Below, piece after piece: positions 6,249 through 12,414 of a stretch of DNA of 12,414 nt. This DNA is from an uncultured Collinsella sp. (lineage in GTDB: Bacteria; Actinomycetota; Coriobacteriia; Coriobacteriales; Coriobacteriaceae). The notes under the pieces were generated by a model. It was not told the DNA's origin and did no database searches. It saw only the letters and a list, made by a program, of their open reading frames with translations. Each line of letters begins with the position of its first letter. Position 1 is the first letter of the stretch. Made by a program: the position numbers and the translations under genes. The stretch is taken from assembly GCA_958447445.1 (NCBI GenBank), contig CAUDAE010000047.1:1-12414 (forward strand), in the 5' to 3' direction.

Positions 6249-7105
6249 AGGTCTTTCTGGTTCCCAATTATTACAAGCAAGAGGCGGTCGAGAGCGGCCT
6301 GATGCTCGAGCTTTGGCTTTCGCGCCAGGGCTACGAGGTTGCATGGGCTGCCGACCAGCGTTCCAAGATCCAGAGCACGCCCGATGTTGACGATGCCGAC
6401 CTGGTCATTACGCTCGGCGGCGACGGTACGTTGCTGCGCGCCGCCCGCATTCTCAACTACCGTGAGATTCCCATTTTGGGTCTTTCCTATGGTCATTTGG
6501 GTTTTTTGACCGCCGCGAGCCCCGAGGAACGCGATATTTTGCAGGTTGTGAACGATGCCCTGTCCGGTGAGCTCCACGTGAGCCGCCGCGCCACCATCGC
6601 CGCGGATATCGTCTCGGTGCGCGAAGACGGTACGAAGGATGTCGTGCGCACGTTTGCCCTCAACGACATGGCGCTTACGCGCGGGCCCTTGTCCGATATG
6701 GTCGAGTTCGACATCACGGTGTCGGGCCACCATATTGACCGCCTGCGCGGTGACGGCGTGGTCGTTTCGACGGCAACCGGCTCTACCGGCTATGCGCTGA
6801 GCGCCGGCGGCCCTATCGTGAGCCCCGATTATACGGGCATGGTTTGCGTGCCCATCGCGCCGCACACCATTCAGGCTCGAGCTTTCTTGACATCGCCAAG
6901 CGATGTCGTTGAGATCTTTATGTCCGACGACCGCCCGAGTGTGCCTGCCATCGCTATCGACGGACAGTTTATTACCTGCGACGGCACGGTCGAGAGCGTG
7001 GCTGTGCGTCGCGGTCCCGGCGATGTGCTGCTGCTGGATTACGGTCCCGAGAGCTTCTATAACTCGGTGAGTCGCGTGTTCTATGGAGTGCGTCATGATC
7101 GATGA
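6245..7105 (+). CDS. nadK: NAD kinase
   Basis: A 286-residue ATP/polyphosphate-NAD kinase that makes NADP in the cytosol. The catalytic GGDGT is at 58-62 (Asp60). LGLSYGHLGFLT (78-89) is the second conserved segment, with Ser where many homologues have Asn. ALNDMAL (138-144) corresponds to the NE/ND nicotinamide-site motif, and TGSTGYALSAGGPI (178-191) is the family signature. The length is normal. The ATG overlaps the tlyA stop by 4 nt, and the gene overlaps recN by 11 nt at its end. The order tlyA-nadK-recN is common in bacteria. Confidence 0.96.
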   Translation: MKVFLVPNYYKQEAVESGLMLELWLSRQGYEVAWAADQRSKIQSTPDVDDADLVITLGGDGTLLRAARILNYREIPILGLSYGHLGFLTAASPEERDILQVVNDALSGELHVSRRATIAADIVSVREDGTKDVVRTFALNDMALTRGPLSDMVEFDITVSGHHIDRLRGDGVVVSTATGSTGYALSAGGPIVSPDYTGMVCVPIAPHTIQARAFLTSPSDVVEIFMSDDRPSVPAIAIDGQFITCDGTVESVAVRRGPGDVLLLDYGPESFYNSVSRVFYGVRHDR

Positions 7106-8723
7106 GCTGCAGGTTTCCAACATTGCACTCATTCGCGAGGCGACGTTGGTTCCGAGTGCGGGTCTAACGGTTCTGACCGGCGAGACCGGTGCTGGTAAGA
7201 CCGCACTGCTCTCGGCACTCAAGCTCATTTTGGGCGAGCGCGCCGATTCGTCGACGGTTCGCGAGGGCGAGGCGCTTGCCAGCGTCGAGGCGCGTCTGTT
7301 TGACGGTCCGCACGACACGGAGGGCTTCACCGTGCAGCGCAGCCTTTCTGCCGAGGGCCGCAGCCGCGTAAAAATTGACGGCCGTATCGCCAGCGTGCGC
7401 GAGCTTTCGGAGCGCGTTGGCGTGATGATGGATTTGTGCGGCCAGCACGAGCACCAACGCTTGCTCGATCCGGCGCATCACGTTGCGATGGTTGATGCGT
7501 GGGCGGGACGCTCTGCGCTCGAGGCGCTGGATGCGTACCGCGCCTGCTTTAAGGCATCGCGTGCTGCCGCCAAGGAGGTTCGACGTGTTGAAGAGGCCTC
7601 GCGTGCGCAGGGGAGTCGCGTCGAGGAAGCGCGTTTTGCCCTCGAGCGTATCGCCGAGGTCGACCCCAAGCCAGGCGAGTACGAGGAACTCGAGGAGCTG
7701 CTGCCGCGCTCGGAGCACGCTGAGGTCTTGGTGGCGACGGCCAACGAGGCCCATGCATCGCTTGCTGCCGAGGGGGGAGCGCTCGATGCCGTGAATGGCG
7801 CCGTGGCCGAGCTTTCACGCATGACGACCGTTGACCGCAAGCTCGGTGACATTGCCGATGCGCTTTCGGATGCCTGCATCTCGCTTGAGGATTGCGCCAA
7901 CGAGCTGCGTGCCTATCGCGATGGCGTTGCGTTTGACCCTCGTGAGCTCGCTCGCATGCGCGAGCGGTATTCCGACCTCAAGGGCCTGCTGCGTCAGTGG
8001 GGTCCCACCATGGACGATGTCTTTGCCATGCGCGACCGCTCACGAGAGCTGCTGTCTCTAGTCGATGATGGTGATGAGCAGATCAAGAAGGCTCGCGAGG
8101 CACTCGGGTGCGCTGAACGCGATCTTTTTGCTGCTGCTAAGGCGCTTAAGCGCGCGCGGAACACCGCTGCCCCGCGCTTTTGTCACGAGGTTGGCCGTCA
8201 GATGGCGCGCCTGGAGATGGGCGGTGCCGAGCTGGTCTGGGTGTCGCGCGATCTTCCGCGTGCCGAATGGACGCCGGCGGGCCCTTCAAGCTACGAGCTG
8301 CTATATCGCAGCGGCGCTGGCTTGACACCTCGTCCCTTGCGCCGCATTGCGTCGGGCGGCGAGCTCAGCCGCGTCATGCTGGCAAGCAAGGTTGTCCTCG
8401 GTAACGCGGACGGTGTTGATACGTTGGTGTTTGACGAGGTCGATGCTGGTGTCGGTGGCTCCACGGCGCGTGCACTTGCGGGCGTGCTGACAGATCTCGC
8501 CGCTACGCATCAGGTGATTGTCGTAACCCACTTGGCGCAGGTCGCCGTCATGGCCGACAAGCATTACGTGGTCAGTAAAGAGCCCGGCGACGTTCCCCAA
8601 ACGCATCTGGACGAGGTGACCGGCGATGCCCGTACCGCAGAGATCGCCCGTATGCTGAGCGGCGATCAATCGGAGGCAAGCCTAGCGCACGCCAGGCAGA
8701 TGCTGGAAGAAGCGCGTGCTTAG
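7095..8723 (+). CDS. recN: DNA repair protein RecN
   Basis: A 542-residue SMC-like ATPase involved in early double-strand break repair. The ATG at 7095 was chosen because it gives the classic RecN start (MIDELQVSNIALI) and has GGAG at 7085-7088; an in-frame ATG at 7083 would add four residues. Walker A is GETGAGKT (29-36). A long helical coiled-coil region, rich in Glu, Ala and Arg, spans about 150-365. The ABC signature is ASGGELS (419-425), Walker B is LVFDEVD with Asp447 and Glu448, and the switch histidine is His479 (VTHLAQVA). The head halves and coil have the usual order and length. It is the last gene of the forward operon, overlaps nadK, and runs into the bidirectional terminator at 8821-8853. 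Confidence 0.96.
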   Translation: MIDELQVSNIALIREATLVPSAGLTVLTGETGAGKTALLSALKLILGERADSSTVREGEALASVEARLFDGPHDTEGFTVQRSLSAEGRSRVKIDGRIASVRELSERVGVMMDLCGQHEHQRLLDPAHHVAMVDAWAGRSALEALDAYRACFKASRAAAKEVRRVEEASRAQGSRVEEARFALERIAEVDPKPGEYEELEELLPRSEHAEVLVATANEAHASLAAEGGALDAVNGAVAELSRMTTVDRKLGDIADALSDACISLEDCANELRAYRDGVAFDPRELARMRERYSDLKGLLRQWGPTMDDVFAMRDRSRELLSLVDDGDEQIKKAREALGCAERDLFAAAKALKRARNTAAPRFCHEVGRQMARLEMGGAELVWVSRDLPRAEWTPAGPSSYELLYRSGAGLTPRPLRRIASGGELSRVMLASKVVLGNADGVDTLVFDEVDAGVGGSTARALAGVLTDLAATHQVIVVTHLAQVAVMADKHYVVSKEPGDVPQTHLDEVTGDARTAEIARMLSGDQSEASLAHARQMLEEARA

Positions 8724-8754
8724 GCCGTGCCGCCACATGCATGTCCGACCTGTC

Positions 8755-8916
8755 CGCCACGAAACCGGCCCATCTACTACGTTTAATAGGCCATCGGGAA
8801 CCACGTCAAGAATTGCAAAAAGAAAACCGCAGGTAGAGCGCCTGCGGTTTTCTCTATTTTCGGTATGTGGTTGGGCCATACGGATAAAACGTAGTAGATA
8901 GGCCGGTTTCGTGGCG
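8755..8916. repeat. Large imperfect palindrome with 30-nt arms between recN and the RpiR gene
   Basis: The left arm 8755-8784 is the reverse complement of 8887-8916 with a single mismatch (C8771 against A8900). Shorter complementary blocks continue inward: GGCC 8789-8792 with 8874-8877, and AACCAC 8799-8804 with GTGGTT 8867-8872. The bidirectional terminator is in the centre. CGCCAC recurs outside the left arm (8731-8736) and GTGGCG outside the right arm (8918-8923). No transposase or clear target-site duplication is visible (TGTC against AGTG at the outer edges). It could be a MITE-like insertion, an extended terminator or a structured 3'-end RNA. Confidence 0.85.
8821..8853. terminator. Bidirectional intrinsic terminator for convergent recN and the RpiR gene
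   Basis: A perfect 13-bp stem (8821-8833 with 8841-8853) with a 7-nt loop. An A tract lies on the left (8817-8826) and T-rich sequence on the right (8848-8860), so the hairpin should stop transcription from both sides. It serves the recN operon on the plus strand and the RpiR gene on the minus strand. Confidence 0.93.
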
Positions 8917-8944
8917 AGTGGCGTTTATCGGCTCCCTAAAATGT

Positions 8945-9802
8945 CTACTCTACGACCTTATCCGGCTGGATGAGCTCCTCGTAGTAGCTGATGTGCTCGC
9001 GCGCGTCCTCGATTTCGGGCAGCAGGAAGTTGTAGATGACCTCTATGATCATCGTGGCGCTCATCTTGGAGAACGCGAAGTCGCCCGTTGTCAGCAGTGC
9101 CTCGTGATTGACGGTATTAAAGGTGTAGTCGGCTAGGCGCGCAAGTGGAGACTTGCTGTCGCTGCTGATGACGACTACAGTGGCGCCGCAATCGCGAGCT
9201 GCTTTTGCCATGCGGTTCAGTCGACGCGACTTGCCAGAGTTCGAGATCAACACGATAACATCACCAGGGCGCAACGTGAGCGCGAAACCAATCGAGGTCT
9301 CGCTGATGGTGCTTGCCATGCAGCGAAGGCCCAGCTGCGAAAACTTAAATGTCGCATCGAGCGCGACCGCGTTCGTATTGCCCACGGCGGCGAACTCAAT
9401 AACGCCGGCATTCTTAAGCGCGTGCACAACTGCGGCCAACGTGTCGTGATCAATGCCGTCGATGGTCGCATTAAGCTCACTCACCTTGGCGGCGAGGATA
9501 TTTTTAAGGCTCTGCTCCATGTTGTCGAGCGTGACCTCGTCGGTCAGGCCCTCGTTGCGCTGACTCTCCAAGTCGCGAGCCAACGAAAACTGAAAGCTGC
9601 GGAAGCTGCCAAAGCCCAGCTTGCGGCAGAAGCGCGAAACCGTCGCCTCGGACGTGGCAGCGGCTCGTGAGAGCTGGGCGGCCGTCAGGCGCGGCGCCTC
9701 GGAGTGGTGCTCCAATATATAGTCGACAATGCGCTGCTCGGAATCGCTGTACCCTTTGTGTGTGCTAATAAGGGAGAGCGCGCTCTTGCTGCTATCGGTC
9801 AT
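8945..9802 (-). CDS. RpiR/MurR-family transcriptional regulator (HTH + SIS)
   Basis: A 285-residue regulator of usual family length. The N-terminal HTH-6 domain spans about 1-77, with the recognition region LTAAQLSRAAATSEATVSRF (39-58) followed by CRKLGFGSFRSF. The C-terminal SIS sugar-phosphate-binding domain spans about 125-265, with VGNTNAVALDATFK (140-153) and the ISNSGKS phosphosugar loop (186-192). Family members sense phosphorylated sugars and repress or activate catabolic genes. It is divergent from the PTS permease gene, which is therefore its likely target; an intracellular sugar phosphate made by the PTS is the likely ligand (inference). The start is fixed by AGGAG on the minus strand (complement of 9809-9813), seven bases from the ATG. 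It ends facing recN across a shared terminator. Confidence 0.92.
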   Translation of the reverse strand: MTDSSKSALSLISTHKGYSDSEQRIVDYILEHHSEAPRLTAAQLSRAAATSEATVSRFCRKLGFGSFRSFQFSLARDLESQRNEGLTDEVTLDNMEQSLKNILAAKVSELNATIDGIDHDTLAAVVHALKNAGVIEFAAVGNTNAVALDATFKFSQLGLRCMASTISETSIGFALTLRPGDVIVLISNSGKSRRLNRMAKAARDCGATVVVISSDSKSPLARLADYTFNTVNHEALLTTGDFAFSKMSATMIIEVIYNFLLPEIEDAREHISYYEELIQPDKVVE

Positions 9803-9817
9803 GGATGGCTCCTGGTT

Positions 9818-9849
9818 GGCATTGAAAATCGGACTCGTTTTTCAATGCC
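9818..9849. promoter_or_regulatory. Inverted repeat, candidate RpiR operator upstream of its own gene
   Basis: A perfect 11-bp inverted repeat, GGCATTGAAAA (9818-9828) and its complement (9839-9849), separated by 10 nt. It lies between the ribosome-binding site of the regulator gene and its probable -10 box, where a bound repressor or an RNA hairpin would reduce expression. The TTGAAAA/TTTTCAA core recurs across the intergenic region, supporting a protein-binding role. Confidence 0.55.
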
Positions 9850-9851
9850 AT

Positions 9852-9857
9852 AGTATA
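9852..9857 (-). promoter_or_regulatory. Putative -10 box of the RpiR-family gene
   Basis: On the minus strand this reads TATACT, a 5/6 match to the -10 consensus, 50 nt upstream of the start codon. The sequence 17 nt further upstream reads TATCTT (complement of 9875-9880), a poor -35, so activity may be weak or factor-dependent. Confidence 0.4.
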
Positions 9858-9884
9858 CGGGCATTTTCAATTACAAGATACACC

Positions 9885-9912
9885 TTGCCATTTCAAGTGT
9901 TGATGGTAAACT
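9885..9912 (+). promoter_or_regulatory. Putative promoter of the PTS permease gene
   Basis: TTGCCA (9885-9890) is a 5/6 match to the -35 box. After 16 nt comes TAAACT (9907-9912) as -10, preceded by TG-G (9904-9906), the extended -10 arrangement. The spacer includes TTTCAAGTG (9891-9899), and CTTTCACTT (9911-9919) overlaps the start-site region, so a regulator binding these repeated elements would cover the promoter. The transcript would have a leader of about 155 nt. Confidence 0.5.
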
Positions 9913-9933
9913 TTCACTTACCGTTTACGGTTA

Positions 9934-9948
9934 TGAAAGAACCTTTCA
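9934..9948. promoter_or_regulatory. TGAAAG-AAC-CTTTCA palindrome, candidate operator for the PTS gene
   Basis: A perfect 6-bp inverted repeat with a 3-nt centre, just downstream of the probable PTS transcription start. Related TTTCA elements lie at 9865-9869, 9891-9895, 9912-9916 and 9998-10002. Several RpiR-family regulators bind TGAAA/TTTCA-type inverted repeats, so this is a plausible site for the divergently encoded regulator. Confidence 0.5.
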
Positions 9949-10011
9949 CCGGAGAATTGCGCCTTATCTCTTCTCACGCGGACGGTAGGTTGGTATCTTT
10001 CAAGTGTGGAA

Positions 10012-10053
10012 AAACGCGCATTGAAGCGCGTTTAGGGGAGCGCCTGCGGGCGC
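10012..10053 (+). promoter_or_regulatory. Two tandem hairpins in the PTS leader, just before the ribosome-binding site
   Basis: The first hairpin pairs AAACGCGC (10012-10019) perfectly with GCGCGTTT (10026-10033) around a 6-nt loop. The second pairs GCGCC (10040-10044) with GGCGC (10049-10053) around TGCG. A strong AAGGAGG (10064-10070) follows five bases before the ATG. They could stabilise the message or modulate translation. The first is followed by only three T residues, so it is a weak terminator at best. Confidence 0.45.
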
Positions 10054-10075
10054 AGTACTCAAGAAGGAGGGACAC

Positions 10076-12079
10076 ATGGCTAAGTTTGACATCATCGCCG
10101 CGACCGGTTGCCCGACCGGCATTGCGCACACCTTCATGGCGAAGGAGGCGCTGGAGAAGGCAGCTGCCGAGCGAGGTCTGACCATTAAGGTCGAGACTCA
10201 TGGCCAGGTCGGTGTCGAGAACGAGCTCACCAAGAGCGAGATCGCCGGTGCCAAGGCCGTCGTCGTCGCAGCCGATAAGGATGTCCAGGCTGAGCGTTTC
10301 GCCGGTAAGCCCATGGTTTCCGTCGGTGTTTCCAAGGCCCTGTCCGTCGAGGCCGCCGGAAAGCTGATCGACCGCGCGCTCGCCGCCAAGGGCGACGACA
10401 CGGTTGCCGCTGCCGCCGATGTCGAGGACGAGGTCGAGGAGAAGGAGTCCATCGGTCACGTCATCTACAAGCACCTCATGAACGGCGTCAGCCACATGCT
10501 GGTCTTCGTCGTTGCCGGTGGTGTTCTGACCGCCATTTCGTTCCTGTGGGGCATCACGTCCTTTGATTCGACGGCTGCCGACTACAACAGCTTTGCCGCG
10601 ATGCTCAAGATTATCGGCGGTATCGCCATGAACCTCATGGTTCCGGTGCTCTCCGCCTACATCGCCGAGTCTATCGGCAAGCGCCCGGCGCTCGTCCCCG
10701 GTTTCGTCGCCGGTATGATTGCCATCCAGGGTCTGCCCGTTAACGCCGATACTGGCATGATCGACGCTGGAGGCTCGGGTGTGGGCTTTGGCTTCCTGGG
10801 CGGCATCGTCGGCGGCTTCCTCGCTGGCTATGTCATCCTGCTGCTCGAGAAGGTTTTCTCTAAAATTCCCGCGAGCCTTAATGGCCTGAAGGCAATCTTC
10901 CTGTATCCGCTGTGCTCTACCGCCATCGTCGGCCTAGTCATGCTCGGTATTTCCGGCCCCATGGCTGCCATTAACCAGGGCATGATGGATTTCCTGCAGA
11001 GCCTCGGTAACTCCGGTCCGGTGATCCTTGGCCTGGCCATCGGCTGCATGTGCGCATTTGACATGGGCGGCCCGGTCAACAAGGCTGCTTACGCTACTGG
11101 CACCTTCCTGCTCGGTACCGCTCTCGAAGCTGGCGTCGGCACCGAGACCTACAACTTCGGCACCAACTTCATGGCTGCCGTCTCCGCCGCTTGCATCGTT
11201 CCGCCGCTGATCACCACCTTCGCCGTCGTTGTCGGCAAGAAGTACTTCAGCCAGGAGGATCATGACGCCGGTATCGTCAACCTTATCCTTGGTTGCACCC
11301 ACATCACCGAGGGCGCCATTCCGTTCATGACCAAGAACATCTGGCCCGTCATGCCCATCATGATGGTCGGTTCTTCCATCGCTTCCATCTTGACCATCTT
11401 CTTCAACGTTCACGATCCGGCGCCTCACGGCGGCTTCCTGGTCCTGCCCGTTGTCGAGAACGGCCCGCAGTGGGTCCTCGCGATCCTCATCGGCGCCGTG
11501 GTCGGTGGCATCCTGTTCGTGGCCTTCAAGAAGTACGACTTCGAGAAGAACCAGAAGGCCGCTCCTGCAGCCAAGCCGGTTGAGGCCCCCAAAGCCGCTG
11601 CCGTCGAGGCCCCCAAGGCCGAGGCTGCCGACTTCGTGAAGGTCGAGAATGTCTTTGTCGCCGAGAATTTCGCTTCTCGTGACGAGGCTCTGAGCTTTGT
11701 TTCCAACCAGGCCGTCAAGGCCGGTATCGCCAGCGACGCCGACGCCGTGATGAACGCCTTCCTGGCCCGCGAGGCCGAGGGCACCACGGGCATGATGGAG
11801 GGCTTCGCCATCCCGCATGCCAAGTCCGACGCTATTACCGAGGCTGCCGTCATCGTCGTCAAGGACGAGTCCGGCGTGACCGGTTGGGACACCATGGACG
11901 GCGCTCCCGTCAACGTGGCTATTGCCCTGCTCATCCCCGGTGCCCAGGCCGGCACCACGCACCTCAAGATCCTGTCCAAGGTCGCCGAGGCGCTCATGGA
12001 CGAGGACTTCCGTGCCACCGTCAAGGGTTCCACCGACGCCGCCGAGATCGCCAAGACGATCAACGCCCGTCTGGTCTAA
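10076..12079 (+). CDS. PTS fructose-family transporter, fused IIB-IIC-IIA
   Basis: A 667-residue membrane permease that imports and phosphorylates a sugar, with phosphate passed from HPr through IIA and IIB. Domain order is IIB (about 1-105; phospho-Cys12 in ATGCPTGIAHT), IIC (about 126-487, many hydrophobic helices; FDMGGPVNKAAYA at 328-340 and THITEGAIPF at 408-417) and IIA (about 520-667; phospho-His581 in FAIPHAKS). A hinge of about 26 residues rich in Ala, Pro, Lys and Glu (494-519) joins IIC to IIA. The family is fructose/mannitol (Fru). Fructose itself is the likeliest substrate, but the segment after THITEGAIPF reads MTKNIWPV instead of the AAADPLRV-like sequence I expect, so specificity is open. 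No 1-phosphofructokinase or other catabolic gene is in the window. The divergent RpiR-type gene is its probable regulator. AAGGAGG precedes the ATG. Confidence 0.93.
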   Translation: MAKFDIIAATGCPTGIAHTFMAKEALEKAAAERGLTIKVETHGQVGVENELTKSEIAGAKAVVVAADKDVQAERFAGKPMVSVGVSKALSVEAAGKLIDRALAAKGDDTVAAAADVEDEVEEKESIGHVIYKHLMNGVSHMLVFVVAGGVLTAISFLWGITSFDSTAADYNSFAAMLKIIGGIAMNLMVPVLSAYIAESIGKRPALVPGFVAGMIAIQGLPVNADTGMIDAGGSGVGFGFLGGIVGGFLAGYVILLLEKVFSKIPASLNGLKAIFLYPLCSTAIVGLVMLGISGPMAAINQGMMDFLQSLGNSGPVILGLAIGCMCAFDMGGPVNKAAYATGTFLLGTALEAGVGTETYNFGTNFMAAVSAACIVPPLITTFAVVVGKKYFSQEDHDAGIVNLILGCTHITEGAIPFMTKNIWPVMPIMMVGSSIASILTIFFNVHDPAPHGGFLVLPVVENGPQWVLAILIGAVVGGILFVAFKKYDFEKNQKAAPAAKPVEAPKAAAVEAPKAEAADFVKVENVFVAENFASRDEALSFVSNQAVKAGIASDADAVMNAFLAREAEGTTGMMEGFAIPHAKSDAITEAAVIVVKDESGVTGWDTMDGAPVNVAIALLIPGAQAGTTHLKILSKVAEALMDEDFRATVKGSTDAAEIAKTINARLV

Positions 12080-12115
12080 TTCCACGGTACGCGAATACCA
12101 TCGCCCCCTGTATAT

Positions 12116-12153
12116 AAGGCGGAGTCCCTCTCCAGGGCCTCCGCCTTTTTTCT
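12116..12153 (+). terminator. Intrinsic terminator after the PTS gene
   Basis: A 13-bp stem with one internal mismatch (12116-12129 with 12134-12147) and a CTCC loop, followed by a run of T (12146-12151) and TCT. It begins 36 nt after the permease stop. Confidence 0.93.
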
Positions 12154-12162
12154 ATCCCTCCC

Positions 12163-12235
12163 ATAAGTTGCGGTGAAATAGGGACTGTTTAAACGGTTCA
12201 ACCCCAAATTCAGTCCCTATTTCACCGCAACTTAT
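12163..12235. repeat. Perfect 25-bp inverted repeat, REP/REPIN- or MITE-like element
   Basis: The left arm 12163-12187 is the exact reverse complement of 12211-12235. They are separated by 23 nt that contain a smaller GGTT-C-AACC palindrome (12195-12203). The arms contain AAATAGGGACTG/CAGTCCCTATTT. GGGAC-containing palindromes of this kind are often associated with REP-associated tyrosine transposases (from memory of such elements). No transposase is in the window. It starts just 10 nt after the PTS terminator T tract and lacks a T tract of its own, so it is unlikely to be a second terminator. Confidence 0.85.
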
Positions 12236-12414
12236 AAAAGGGCATAGAGGGGGCTACCTATCGAGTCTTTGTCGCGAACAGTTCATCAGCGAGAATTCCG
12301 TTCGCACGTTATTACTTTGGATCGACCGAGTTTCCGCAGCTTGCTCGCCGGGCGGGGCGATTAAGTTTGTCGCGAGTTCCGCACGCAAAGGAAAGCACTT
12401 AATGTGCTTTCCGT
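12236..12414. other. Intergenic sequence without recognisable gene; edge hairpin at 12390-12412
   Basis: I see no convincing gene here. One forward frame is open from after the TAA at 12235 to TAA at 12400-12402, but it has no start codon or ribosome-binding site and resembles nothing I know. A perfect 9-bp stem (GGAAAGCAC, 12390-12398, with 12404-12412; loop TTAAT) lies at the right edge and may be a terminator of a flanking gene, cut off by the window end. TTTGTCGCGA occurs twice (12269-12278 and 12366-12375), each followed by a GTTC. Confidence 0.5.

Noticed and set aside
6125..7330. 401-codon minus-strand open frame opposite tlyA, nadK and recN
   Set aside because: It crosses three well-supported genes, has no recognisable domain, and is the expected shadow of high-GC coding sequence.
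9903..10181. Possible leader peptide or small gene in the PTS 5' region
   Set aside because: The ATGs at 9903 and 9933 have no ribosome-binding site, the frame runs past the PTS start in another phase, and the sequence is better explained by promoter, operators and hairpins.
10934..12085. Long open frame (383 codons) on the minus strand opposite the PTS gene
   Set aside because: It mirrors the codon structure of the real gene in GC-rich DNA, has low-complexity Gly/Asp/His-rich sequence with no domain, and no ribosome-binding site or promoter was seen.
12241..12402. Open forward frame in the last segment
   Set aside because: No start codon, no ribosome-binding site, no recognisable protein features; its length is easily reached by chance.
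1..12414. CRISPR array, tRNA or rRNA genes, phage or defence genes
   Set aside because: No regularly spaced direct repeats, no tRNA- or rRNA-like sequence and no such protein families were found; all sizeable genes belong to recognisable metabolic or housekeeping families.

Overview
The window is a GC-rich stretch, tightly packed with genes, from a bacterium that looks like a Coriobacteriia member (Actinomycetota), probably Collinsella or a close relative. That placement is inferred from codon and base use, protein style and gene order; I could not run a search. The order mltG end - (aroK, aroB-like) - Xaa-Pro peptidase - efp - nusB matches the mycobacterial/corynebacterial cluster. The Asp23/Gls24 gene beside nusB, followed by xseB - tlyA - recN, recalls the Bacillus yqhY-nusB-xseB-yqxC-recN cluster. 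Several genes usual in one or the other version (aroE, aroC, aroQ, folD, xseA, ispA, dxs, argR) are absent here.

Positions 1-2206 hold the last codons of a gene that resembles mltG, a YqeG-type HAD phosphatase, an intact shikimate kinase and, overlapping it by 4 nt, a protein with the 3-dehydroquinate synthase fold that has lost the metal-binding and active-site motifs. Positions 2207-3535 hold a promoter, a strongly structured 5' leader, an M24 Xaa-Pro peptidase and a strong intrinsic terminator. From a new promoter near 3566, one compact run to 8723 encodes EF-P, an Asp23/Gls24 protein, NusB with an acidic tail, the small subunit of exonuclease VII, TlyA rRNA methyltransferase, NAD kinase and RecN. 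Start/stop overlaps or very short gaps indicate an operon for translation, transcription, cofactor and DNA-repair housekeeping.

recN converges on an RpiR-family regulator (minus strand). Between them a bidirectional terminator sits in the centre of a much larger imperfect palindrome with 30-nt arms. The regulator is divergent from a three-domain PTS permease of the fructose family (order IIB-IIC-IIA). Their shared 273-bp spacer carries promoter-like sequences and many TTTCA/TGAAA elements, suggesting that the regulator controls itself and the permease. The permease ends in a terminator, followed at once by a perfect 25-bp inverted repeat that looks like a REP/REPIN or MITE-type element. The last ~180 nt hold no recognisable gene.

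The most notable items are the degenerate dehydroquinate synthase, the two intergenic palindromic elements, the structured peptidase leader and the operator cluster. I saw no phage, CRISPR, tRNA/rRNA or defence system.
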